NCBI GenBank assembly: GCA_022396035.1 | Contig: JAIOXO010000001.1 | Location: forward strand, 1 to 64,000 | Length of the DNA: 64,000 nucleotides | Direction of reading: 5' to 3' | DNA from: Actinomycetes bacterium | GTDB taxonomy: Bacteria; Actinomycetota; Humimicrobiia; Humimicrobiales; Humimicrobiaceae | Shown: positions 16,782 through 23,838 of the stretch, one piece after another | Numbering within the stretch: position 1 is the stretch's first letter | Layout of the letters: each line of letters opens with the position of its first letter | The notes under the pieces: model-generated | What the model saw: the letters and a program-made list of their open reading frames with translations, nothing else | The model's database searches: none | Told to the model about the DNA's origin: nothing | Position numbers and translations under genes: made by a program

Positions 16782-16809
16782 AAGTTTAATCAATAATTAT
16801 GTTAACAGC

Positions 16810-16839
16810 ATAATATAAAAAAAAGAATATTTTTGTAAA
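16810..16839 (-). promoter_or_regulatory. Promoter of the TPR gene
   Basis: Minus-strand TTTACA (16834-16839), an 18-bp spacer and TATTAT (16810-16815), about 30 bp upstream of the chosen start. Confidence 0.5.
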
Positions 16840-16915
16840 GATAATTATTTTATCCCGGGGCAATGCTTTCAGCTATGGACGCAGGAGCAGATATCTTTTA
16901 AAAACAGGGATGATA

Positions 16916-16954
16916 GCAAAGGGACCTGCAAAAGATTTTGGCATGCCCCTTTGC
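16916..16954. repeat. 39-bp imperfect inverted repeat
   Basis: GCAAAGGG (16916-16923) pairs with CCCTTTGC (16947-16954), and the interior (TGC/GCA, AAAA/TTTT) extends the stem. It stands after the stop codon of the 87-aa orphan. No U-tract follows on either strand, so it is more likely an mRNA 3'-end stabiliser or protein site than a classical terminator. Confidence 0.55.
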
Positions 16955-16974
16955 CTGATGTTATTTTCCTCTAA

Positions 16975-17238
16975 CTATATTTCGTATTCAGAAGTATGCT
17001 GTATTATTCCAGTCAGATCTTCAAGTATTCTAAAACAGTTTAGATTTTCCATCTCAGAACCCACCGCAGTTGCAGATACTTTAGCAAACTTCCCCTTCTT
17101 ATTTATGAGATCATTTGCTATTTCATCCAACTCTCCAGTTGAAAATCTGGTTTCTATAAGCCATTTATGGCTGTCTTTTAAATCCATATGATCATAATCC
17201 AGTATATCTATACCGAATACCATTTTTGTGGCGTCCAT
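16975..17238 (-). CDS. Uncharacterised 87-aa protein
   Basis: The gene has a strong ribosome-binding site (ACAGGAGGTAAGC before the ATG), so it is likely translated. The protein is mixed alpha/beta in look, soluble, with two cysteine-poor halves and a segment AKVSATAVGSEMENLNCFRILEDL. I do not recognise a family. It stands between the TPR gene and the CAP-domain gene on the same strand, 41 bp downstream of the latter, and may be co-transcribed with it. Confidence 0.65.
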   Translation of the reverse strand: MDATKMVFGIDILDYDHMDLKDSHKWLIETRFSTGELDEIANDLINKKGKFAKVSATAVGSEMENLNCFRILEDLTGIIQHTSEYEI

Positions 17239-17279
17239 GCTTACCTCCTGTCCTTCAACAGTAAGAAATATTTAAAAAC

Positions 17280-18023
17280 TTAATTCATAAAAACGGTAGT
17301 AACTACCCTTCGGTTTCCATTTTCTGCCAGGCCTATGCCTATCTGTCCGTATGCATCCCTCAAAATATTTGCCCTGTGGGTGGAACTGTTCATCCAGGCA
17401 TTGGCAAAAACTCCCGGGCTTCCGGCTGAAGCTGGTTGAGCATGAGCCAGGTTTTCTCCGGCATTCCTGTAAGTTATGCCATAGCCCTGAAGTATATTAA
17501 AAATATTTGTACCTTCCGGAGTATAATGAGAGAAATATCCCCTGGAGAGCATGTCAGCACTCCTGGACCTGGCAATATCGGTTAAAGCCTGGGAAGCTAC
17601 CAGCGGGCTTAAGCCATTGGCTACCCTGATATTATTAATCTCGGCCAGTATCTGCTGCTCGTAACCATTAAGGTTTACCCCCTGTGAAGGCGCCTGGGCT
17701 GGCTGCTGCTGCACAACATCACCAGAGCTGCCCATTACTTCTGCTTTCTGGCTGTTCTCCTGAATGTAGTAGTCCAGATTGTTGCCTATTTTAGTCAATA
17801 AGGCCTCAGCCTCAGGGCCAAAGCTGTTACTATATTTAACTTCAGCTACCGTTGACTCTAGATCCCTAGCTGCTCCGGTTACTGTGGTGCTGGTATTTTC
17901 TGTTAACCTGTTAACCTGTACCCTGTTGGTAAAACTGGTTATTGCTAAAAAAGATGCAAACAGCGCCATTACTGCCAACACTGTAACCGACATGGTTAAT
18001 AACTTTTTTGTTTTCTTTTTCAT
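17280..18023 (-). CDS. Membrane-anchored CAP (SCP/PR1) domain protein
   Basis: An N-terminal transmembrane segment (about 9-30) is followed by a low-complexity linker and a C-terminal CAP domain (about 123-247) with typical motifs: LAEINNIRVANGLSPL, YFSHYTPEGTNIF, YRNAGENLAH and AWMNSSTHRANIL. Bacterial CAP proteins are extracytoplasmic and often linked to spores, cell wall or lipid binding. Histidines in SHYTPEG and STHRANI fit the family cavity. The gene sits behind a structured leader ending in an intrinsic terminator, so it is probably controlled by transcription attenuation. Confidence 0.9.
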   Translation of the reverse strand: MKKKTKKLLTMSVTVLAVMALFASFLAITSFTNRVQVNRLTENTSTTVTGAARDLESTVAEVKYSNSFGPEAEALLTKIGNNLDYYIQENSQKAEVMGSSGDVVQQQPAQAPSQGVNLNGYEQQILAEINNIRVANGLSPLVASQALTDIARSRSADMLSRGYFSHYTPEGTNIFNILQGYGITYRNAGENLAHAQPASAGSPGVFANAWMNSSTHRANILRDAYGQIGIGLAENGNRRVVTTVFMN

Positions 18024-18040
18024 TTCATTTTCCCTGCAAT

Positions 18041-18072
18041 AAAAAAGCCATTCAGCTAGAGGCTAAATGGCT
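18041..18072 (-). terminator. Intrinsic terminator in the leader of the CAP-domain gene
   Basis: On the minus strand GCCATTTAGC (18062-18071) pairs with GCTGAATGGC (18047-18056), 10 bp with one G-U pair and a 5-nt loop, followed by TTTTTT. It ends 17 bp before the start codon at 18023, so it must act as a regulated attenuator of that gene. Confidence 0.8.
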
Positions 18073-18102
18073 ATTAATTTATTACTTATTTTGAATGAAA
18101 AA

Positions 18103-18182
18103 AGTAATAGCCGGTTGCACCACTGGCTCCCTGCAATTTAAGGTGCCCAAATTACGAATTGCAGATCTTAGCCTCTATTACT
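18103..18182 (-). ncRNA. Candidate riboswitch aptamer upstream of the CAP-domain gene
   Basis: A three-way-junction fold is visible on the minus strand. P1 joins 18177-18182 with 18103-18108. P2 (8 bp) joins 18157-18164 with 18131-18138. P3 joins 18125-18128 with 18109-18112. The P2 loop (18142-18146) and P3 loop (18117-18121) are complementary over five bases (GCACC/GGTGC), allowing a kissing interaction. The element at 18168-18177 is complementary over 10 nt to the terminator region 18057-18066, and the 3' strand of P1 can instead pair with 18081-18087. It matches no riboswitch class that I recognise, including purine, c-di-GMP, c-di-AMP, SAM and cobalamin types. Confidence 0.55.
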
Positions 18183-18316
18183 AAAATAGACTTATTTAAA
18201 TTTCAATTAAACTATCAATACTTATTACGATTCTAATAATAATATATTAAGGCATATATGTCAACATTAATTTTAAGATTGTTGTTATTATTTAAGTTAT
18301 AATACTTTTATAATTA

Positions 18317-19225
18317 TTAGGAGTATTTCTTTGCCCTGAGGGTAAGAAAAATGAGGTAAATTATTAGGAAGACACTGGTTACAGCTCCCGGTAAAGAGGC
18401 GCTGTTCCCGAATAAAGAAAGGGCTGTAGCAGCCGCAAATCCCCCATTCTTTACATTGGAAAGCAATACCAGGCTGCTGCGGTTTTTCTTTTTTAAATTC
18501 AACTTAAAGACTATAAACTCCATTAAAAAACCCAGGCCGAATATGGGTACCGCGGATATAAGGGCGGTATAAGCCAGCAGCCGGGGATTACTGAAAAGAG
18601 CTTCCCGGTTTAAGGCAATGATGGCAAAGAAAACCAGAAATAGGCCCCAGTTGACTATGGTCCCCCGCCATCTGGAGATCAATGGCGCAGCCCTGACCTT
18701 TATCAGGATCTGGGCAATTACAAAAGGGGCGATAATTAATTCAACCAGAATTAAAGCCAATCTTAGAGGATCCAAAAAATTACCGCCTATAAACAGAAAA
18801 CCGGCCAGCGGGATAATCAGCAGGGAAGCAAGATATGCCCCAATAACCCCCATCAGGGAAAATTTAACATTCCCTGAAAGAATACCGGTGAAGGGCGCAA
18901 TAGCAACCCCGGGAGGAGCTGCGGCAACTATAACAAAACCATACCATATATTCTCATCAGGAGCCAGATAATATGCCAGAAGCAGGGTAATAGCTCCAAA
19001 CACCAGGTAATTAAGGACCAGAGTCCACACCACCGGCTTTATAACCTGTTTTAATGGAACCATTGAACTTAAGGGAAGCTGAACCATGGACACAGTCATA
19101 ACCAAACCCAGGGCGGGCACAGTTAAATGCCTGGCCCAACTGGCCCAATCACCCAGAGCCAGCCCCAGCGCCAGGGCCAGTATGAATATGAAGTTTCTGT
19201 TTTTTAGCAACCTTACAACCAGCAT
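18317..19225 (-). CDS. Bile acid:sodium symporter family (BASS) transporter
   Basis: The 302-aa integral membrane protein has about ten hydrophobic helices. It contains conserved family stretches: a helix-breaking AAAPPGVAIAPFTGILSGN (about 112-130) and, near the C terminus, LLSNVKNGGFAAATALSLFG. Family members import organic anions, pantoate or other acids with sodium. The substrate cannot be assigned. AGGAGG precedes the ATG. It follows the membrane protein gene at 19236 by 10 bp, so the two are co-transcribed. Confidence 0.85.
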   Translation of the reverse strand: MLVVRLLKNRNFIFILALALGLALGDWASWARHLTVPALGLVMTVSMVQLPLSSMVPLKQVIKPVVWTLVLNYLVFGAITLLLAYYLAPDENIWYGFVIVAAAPPGVAIAPFTGILSGNVKFSLMGVIGAYLASLLIIPLAGFLFIGGNFLDPLRLALILVELIIAPFVIAQILIKVRAAPLISRWRGTIVNWGLFLVFFAIIALNREALFSNPRLLAYTALISAVPIFGLGFLMEFIVFKLNLKKKNRSSLVLLSNVKNGGFAAATALSLFGNSASLPGAVTSVFLIIYLIFLTLRAKKYS

Positions 19226-19235
19226 TTAAGGCCTC

Positions 19236-19976
19236 CTAATTTACAATGGGGCTTGCATCTTTGTTGAAGGGATTTATCCTGGCGGCAAGAGAAAAAAGGT
19301 AAGGATAGCTATCCTTTAAGTGTCTCATGTAATCAAGCCAACCCTTAACCAGGAGAGTATAAACCCTTAATATATCCCCGGATATATGCTCGTAATCTTT
19401 TTCCGGTAGTTGCTTTAAGTCTGTGCGGTAACGTAACTCCTCGCTAAGATGGAAAACTGCCCACAAAAGTTCGGTAAACCTCTCATGCTCTAAAAGGTTT
19501 GGGTTTTCTAATAGTCTCAATAAAAACCCGTGTTTTTTATTTAAAAATTCCCTTAGTTCTTCCAGGTTGGACATTTGGCTGTTTATTAAAAATTGATGGC
19601 TGTCCATATCTTTAACAGCAGCAATATAGTCTCTGTGGCTCCAATCCTTTATATCCGAAAGCTTATCCTTGATAAGATCAGAGTTCTGGTCAAACTTGGC
19701 ACATACATACACCAGGTTCAGTCCTACTTCGCTAAAAAAAGCACCAATTACCATATTCAGCTTACTGAGCATAGCCTTCTTTTCCCGGTCGCTTAATACC
19801 CGGTGTATAATCAGGGTAACTATCAGCACCTCAATAGGGGTAAAAGCTATATCTCCCAATAAATAAATAAAAATATGATGTGCATCACCAAATATAAGAA
19901 AATGAGTAAGATACAGTATAGCAGATAACAATATCAGTCCCAAAGCAAGAAAAAGCCTCCAGTTTTTTACCTTCAT
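19236..19976 (-). CDS. Conserved membrane protein with cytoplasmic helical domain
   Basis: Two hydrophobic helices (about 9-28 and 33-57) are followed by a soluble, mostly helical domain of about 185 aa. The region after the second helix (IEVLIVTLIIHRVLSDREKKAMLSK) resembles a recurrent conserved hypothetical family. There are no catalytic motifs. It is co-transcribed with the downstream BASS transporter. Function unknown. Confidence 0.75.
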   Translation of the reverse strand: MKVKNWRLFLALGLILLSAILYLTHFLIFGDAHHIFIYLLGDIAFTPIEVLIVTLIIHRVLSDREKKAMLSKLNMVIGAFFSEVGLNLVYVCAKFDQNSDLIKDKLSDIKDWSHRDYIAAVKDMDSHQFLINSQMSNLEELREFLNKKHGFLLRLLENPNLLEHERFTELLWAVFHLSEELRYRTDLKQLPEKDYEHISGDILRVYTLLVKGWLDYMRHLKDSYPYLFSLAARINPFNKDASPIVN

Positions 19977-20035
19977 ACCTGCCTCTCTGTCTTCAAATAT
20001 TAAATTATTTTACTGTTTTAAAAAATGTAAGTTTA

Positions 20036-21160
20036 TCAGTGAAGCTCTGTCTGGAATTTGATAAATTTCATTACATCACTTCTGGTAATAATTCCCTTAA
20101 TCCTGTCACCTTCCATTACCACCAGGTGGCCCAGATCATTTTTGGACATAGCCTTAATGGCATCACTTATTTCCATATCCGGGCTTACTGTCTCTTTCCG
20201 GGTTACTGTTTTTACTATCTCTCCTGCTGTAGTGTCCTTTCTTTCCTGGGGAGAAAAACTTTTTACATCGTGCAGGGATATCACACCAATAAATTTATGG
20301 TTTCTCCTGCCTTCCACTACCGGAAAACGTCCGAAACGATATTTCATAAAATAATCATTTATGATTTCCTCCAGCGTTATATTCTTGGGTACAGTTACCA
20401 GATCCTCATTCATCACATCCCTTACCTTTATGCCTTTGGCTGCTGCTTCAAACAGAGTTTGCCGGTAACTGTTGTAGGCAGAAGACTGCAAGAACCAGCC
20501 AATGAAAGCAAACCAGACTCCTCCTATAAAGTTTCCGGTAAATATAAACAGGATACCAGCACCTATCATTAAAAACCCTATAACTCTACCTGAAATCATG
20601 GCAATATAAGTGGCCCGGTTTAAACTCCCGGTAGTCTTCCAGATGATAGATCTAAGCACCCTTCCTCCGTCCAGAGGAAATCCGGGAAGAAGATTAAATA
20701 CACCCAGCGCTACATTTATAATTGTAAGATACCTTAAAGGTTCTACCAGCACTGCCGTACCCCTTGAGGCCAACCAGCCCAAGCCAAATACTATGGCCAG
20801 GAAAAAAGAGGCCAGCGGCCCGGCTACCGCCATTACAAACTCGCTCCCCGGATTATCCGCTTCTTTTTCTATCTGGGCCATACCTCCAAATATAAACAGG
20901 GAAATCCTATTTACCGGTATTCCTTTTTTCCTAGCCACCAGGGAGTGGCTCATTTCATGAAACAGCACCGAAAAGAAAAATAAAAGAACGGTTATCAGGG
21001 TAACTGCAGCCATGGTGCCCGGATTCAGGTTAGGAAGAACGGCAGGGAAATACTGAAACCCGAAATAATATGAAAACAGGGCAAATATAATAAACCAGCT
21101 GTAATCCAGCCTGATCTCAATACCGAATATGGTAAAAAGTTTTATCGAAGACTTAAACAT
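20036..21160 (-). CDS. Site-2 protease family (M50) metalloprotease with CBS domains
   Basis: Intramembrane zinc protease. HEMSH at 68-72 gives the zinc ligands H68 and H72 and catalytic E69; D164 in LLPGFPLDGGR is the third ligand. About six membrane helices cover residues 1-215. Two CBS domains follow (about 245-370), which in homologues bind adenine nucleotides and regulate activity, as in SpoIVFB-like enzymes. The likely role is regulated intramembrane cleavage of an anti-sigma factor or signal peptide remnant. The substrate is not evident. AGGAGGAGAG precedes the ATG. Confidence 0.93.
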   Translation of the reverse strand: MFKSSIKLFTIFGIEIRLDYSWFIIFALFSYYFGFQYFPAVLPNLNPGTMAAVTLITVLLFFFSVLFHEMSHSLVARKKGIPVNRISLFIFGGMAQIEKEADNPGSEFVMAVAGPLASFFLAIVFGLGWLASRGTAVLVEPLRYLTIINVALGVFNLLPGFPLDGGRVLRSIIWKTTGSLNRATYIAMISGRVIGFLMIGAGILFIFTGNFIGGVWFAFIGWFLQSSAYNSYRQTLFEAAAKGIKVRDVMNEDLVTVPKNITLEEIINDYFMKYRFGRFPVVEGRRNHKFIGVISLHDVKSFSPQERKDTTAGEIVKTVTRKETVSPDMEISDAIKAMSKNDLGHLVVMEGDRIKGIITRSDVMKFIKFQTELH

Positions 21161-21224
21161 CTCTCCTCCTAAATTTTCAATTTGCTAAATTATATCACAA
21201 TAACTATTTATACCTTTGCATTTA

Positions 21225-22235
21225 TTACTGAATTCTGGGAGTATCTGCCAGGTATCTGGCACAATCTTCCGGGAGAATGGTATTTATATGCATACCCGAC
21301 CCAATTTCAAACCCGGCCCGGGTGGTCAGCCGGGGAAGAATTTCCAGATGCCAGTGATAATGTTTCTCTCCTGCCTTGTCAGCCGGCGAACTGTCCAGTA
21401 TGTAGTTATAATCGGGATCATTTAATGACCCGTAAAGCTTGCCCAGTACTTGCCCCAGGATGTGTGCCAGCATGTACAGCTGGCTGCTGTCTGCCTGTAT
21501 AAAACAGGACTGATGCTTCAGGGGAAGTATGATTATATGATAGGGAACCATAGAAGCATAAGGGGTAAAGGCAATAAACTCTTCATTTTTAGCAACTATC
21601 CTCTTTCCGTCCTCAATCTCATGCTCTATCATATCACAGTAAACACAGTGCCCGAAATCATCGAAATACCTCTGTGCCTCATACAGTTTATTCCTTACAT
21701 AACTGGGAACAAATGGGGTGGCTATCAGCTGAGAATGGGGATGCTCCAGGGAGGTCCCCGCTCTCTGGCCATGGTTTTTAAATATTATTATAAGCTGGTA
21801 ATTTTCATTTTTGCTAAGCTGCAAAAAGCGGCTTTTATAAGCGGCAAGTACCTTTTCAATATGACTATATTCGCTTTGGGCCAAATTGTAATTATGGAAT
21901 GGAGATTCAATAATTACTTCATGGCTGCCTACCCCGTCTATGCTCAGATAAGGCCCGTCTATCCGCCTGTCTACGGAATAGACCTGATTTCTGCTGGTCA
22001 TAAGTGCAGGAAATTTATTGGGAACCACCCTTACATCCCAACTGTTCTGCCCTCCTATCCGGTAAATTTCTCCAGGGGTCATATGCTCGTTGTTCCTACA
22101 AAACGGGCAGCTGGACAAATATTTGACATTATTTCTATTGACGTTCTTCTGGACAAAATCCTTGGGCCGTTTTGACCTTTCAACCGAAAATATGGTCCAT
22201 TCCTTAGTGGATAAATCCTGCCTTATTACCGGCAT
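21225..22235 (-). CDS. galT: Galactose-1-phosphate uridylyltransferase family protein
   Basis: HIT-superfamily nucleotidyltransferase of 336 aa. The N-terminal zinc ligands C43 and C46 (CPFC) and the active-site H165-P-H167 (LEHPHSQ), whose second histidine carries the uridylyl intermediate, are present. A second CVYCDMIEHE and HYHWHLEILPR complete the family pattern. Galactose-1-phosphate:UDP-glucose exchange is the classical reaction; related UDP/ADP-sugar phosphorylases share these motifs, so substrate assignment is tentative. GGAGG precedes the ATG, with a promoter at 22268-22296. Confidence 0.8.
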   Translation of the reverse strand: MPVIRQDLSTKEWTIFSVERSKRPKDFVQKNVNRNNVKYLSSCPFCRNNEHMTPGEIYRIGGQNSWDVRVVPNKFPALMTSRNQVYSVDRRIDGPYLSIDGVGSHEVIIESPFHNYNLAQSEYSHIEKVLAAYKSRFLQLSKNENYQLIIIFKNHGQRAGTSLEHPHSQLIATPFVPSYVRNKLYEAQRYFDDFGHCVYCDMIEHEIEDGKRIVAKNEEFIAFTPYASMVPYHIIILPLKHQSCFIQADSSQLYMLAHILGQVLGKLYGSLNDPDYNYILDSSPADKAGEKHYHWHLEILPRLTTRAGFEIGSGMHINTILPEDCARYLADTPRIQ

Positions 22236-22267
22236 TATTTGACCTCCATTTCATTTCTTATAGACCT

Positions 22268-22296
22268 ATAATAATTGTCTGCCATATTTTTATCAA
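22268..22296 (-). promoter_or_regulatory. Promoter of the galT-like gene
   Basis: Minus-strand TTGATA (22291-22296), a 17-bp spacer and TATTAT (22268-22273), about 33 bp upstream of the start codon. Confidence 0.6.
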
Positions 22297-22351
22297 ACAG
22301 ATTTAAATTCAATGTATTTAAATTTAAGCTCTAAAAGCTTACAATAAGGCC

Positions 22352-22690
22352 ATGGATCTGAAAGATTTTGAAGCAGAAGTTCTGGAAGTAGTGGAAAACC
22401 TTCCCCTTAACTTTCAGGAAAAAATAAAGAATATTGGCCTGGTAATAGATGATTCAGATATAGATGCAGAAGGCAGGCTTATTCTGGGACTATACCAGGG
22501 GGTCCCCGCTACCAGGCGTGCAGGTAAGAAGTACGTATTTCCGGATAAAATAACTATTTATAAGAAAGCCATAGAAAAAGTAAGCAGAACCCACCAGGAT
22601 ATTAAAAAAAACATTAGAAGGGTCATACTTCATGAAATTGGCCATTATTTTGGATTAGACGACAACCGGCTTAAGGAACTGGGATATTAA
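22352..22690 (+). CDS. Zincin-like metallopeptidase family protein
   Basis: The 112-aa protein has the minimal zincin fold. H94, E95 and H98 (VILHEIGHYFGLDD) form the HExxH zinc site and D104 is a likely third ligand. It matches the possibly proteolytic Zincin_1 (PF06262) family, common in Actinomycetota and Chloroflexota and of unknown substrate. It is on the plus strand, and its stop codon overlaps that of the convergent DUF89 gene by 4 bp. Confidence 0.88.
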   Translation: MDLKDFEAEVLEVVENLPLNFQEKIKNIGLVIDDSDIDAEGRLILGLYQGVPATRRAGKKYVFPDKITIYKKAIEKVSRTHQDIKKNIRRVILHEIGHYFGLDDNRLKELGY

Positions 22691-23574
22691 ACCTTTTTCT
22701 TTCCCCACTGGTCTCTCTTTTTTACCAGCACCACATCCAGGTAGTTTACTTTAAGGCGCTTGGCTACCAAATCACATTTGGCTTTTAATATAAAATATAT
22801 ATTCTTATCAATCTCGTCCAGGCACTCAAAGTTTGCCTGACCCTTGCTTATTACAATATCTGAGTCCCTGAATGCCTGCAAAAATTCATCAGATATATAA
22901 TTGAAATTGACTCCCGACCGGTCTGATCCGGTCTCTATTACTTTTACCAGATGATGTATGCCAGCCTGTCTGGCATCTTCCATGGTGGAATCATTTATAA
23001 TCGGCCCAGACTTAACCGAGAATACAACATTCTTTTTCAGTTTAACCAGCTCTTCTATAAATACCCGGTCAAAAACTATCTCTCCCGCATTGTCACCTAT
23101 ATACAATATTTTTTTGGCTTTTTTTAACTCTCTGCTAAATTCAGAAAAATCATCAGCTGCAAGGGGTGCGCTTTCTATTTCTTCCAGAATCTTATCAAAA
23201 TCTATTTTTTTACCCTTATTGACACTGATGCCTAAATCAATGATATTGCCCTCTACGGCTACTTTTGCCGCCATATACATGGGGTAGGGATGGTGTTCCA
23301 CCAGTTTTTTTAACCGGGGATAGATATTTAGAGCCATCTGGTTATATTCTTTTTTTAGTTTCTTATAAGGATCATTTATTTTAGTAATCTCCCTGCAAAC
23401 CTGGTAGGCCAGATCTGAATTATAGGCAGGAGGGAGGTTGTAATCCACATGCTGGAGCCTGTTCAGTAATTCAGAAACAGTCTGTCTCTTTATCTTTTTA
23501 CTGACCCCGGATATGTTCAGCGTATTTATGCACTGCTCAATATTACAGGGTATGCAATCAATATATGTTTTCAT
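22687..23574 (-). CDS. DUF89/ARMT1-like metal-dependent phosphatase
   Basis: The 295-aa protein opens with YIDCIPCNIEQC, a cysteine cluster typical of the archaeal/bacterial DUF89 group. It carries the active-site motif IGDNAGEIVFD (about 157-167), KSGPIINDSTMEDA, and ISKGQANFE. DUF89 enzymes are Mn/Co-dependent damage-control phosphatases acting on sugar phosphates or phosphopantetheine-type compounds. The stand-alone form has unknown substrate. GGAGAG precedes the ATG. Confidence 0.88.
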   Translation of the reverse strand: MKTYIDCIPCNIEQCINTLNISGVSKKIKRQTVSELLNRLQHVDYNLPPAYNSDLAYQVCREITKINDPYKKLKKEYNQMALNIYPRLKKLVEHHPYPMYMAAKVAVEGNIIDLGISVNKGKKIDFDKILEEIESAPLAADDFSEFSRELKKAKKILYIGDNAGEIVFDRVFIEELVKLKKNVVFSVKSGPIINDSTMEDARQAGIHHLVKVIETGSDRSGVNFNYISDEFLQAFRDSDIVISKGQANFECLDEIDKNIYFILKAKCDLVAKRLKVNYLDVVLVKKRDQWGKKKV

Positions 23575-23608
23575 ATTCTCTCCTCTATTTCTTAAATCCG
23601 GATGCTTT

Positions 23609-23636
23609 ATTATACAACATGTTTGACATTAGTTAA
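23609..23636 (-). promoter_or_regulatory. Promoter of the DUF89 gene
   Basis: Minus-strand consensus TATAAT (23609-23614) with TTAACT 16 bp upstream (23631-23636), about 35 bp before the start codon. Confidence 0.5.
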
Positions 23637-23659
23637 CATAACTAATATAATTTCCTAAG

Positions 23660-23676
23660 TTTCACTTTAAGTGAAA
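23660..23676. promoter_or_regulatory. 17-bp perfect palindrome between lon and the DUF89 gene
   Basis: TTTCACTT-T-AAGTGAAA is a perfect inverted repeat centred in the divergent intergenic region, 29 bp upstream of the lon -35 box. It does not match CIRCE (TTAGCACTC-N9-GAGTGCTAA) or the HspR box. It is a candidate operator for a heat-shock or stress regulator acting on lon, the DUF89 gene or both. Confidence 0.5.
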
Positions 23677-23704
23677 AATATTTTTCCTCATAATAGTAAT
23701 TAAT

Positions 23705-23734
23705 TTGGTGTTTAACATTAATATCTGTTATAAT
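23705..23734 (+). promoter_or_regulatory. Extended -10 promoter of lon
   Basis: TGTTATAAT (extended -10, hexamer at 23729-23734) with a poor -35 TTGGTG (23705-23710) 18 bp upstream. The 5' leader before the ATG at 23839 is about 100 nt. Confidence 0.6.
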
Positions 23735-23838
23735 AGCAAGGTAAAATATTTTTATGTTTGCACTGGCCGGATAATTCCTTTAGGTTAGTGGCAAATTGCA
23801 ATATGGTGTAAAATTAGAATTAGGAGTTGATATAAATT

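Noticed and set aside
18103-18182. Purine riboswitch
   Set aside because: Kissing loops and three-way junction are similar, but the conserved purine junction (for example UNUCUACC in J2/3) is missing, so no class is named.
21450-22175. 241-aa open frame on the plus strand opposite galT
   Set aside because: It is a shadow of the GalT-like gene, which has the HPH motif, ribosome-binding site and promoter. The plus-strand product has no recognisable domain.
22300-22340. AT-rich palindromic stretch before the zincin gene
   Set aside because: TTTAAATT-type repeats are expected by chance in such AT-rich DNA and no spacing to a promoter makes sense.
23660-23676. CIRCE or HspR (HAIR) element before lon
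   Set aside because: The palindrome has neither the TTAGCACTC nor the CTTGAGT half-site.
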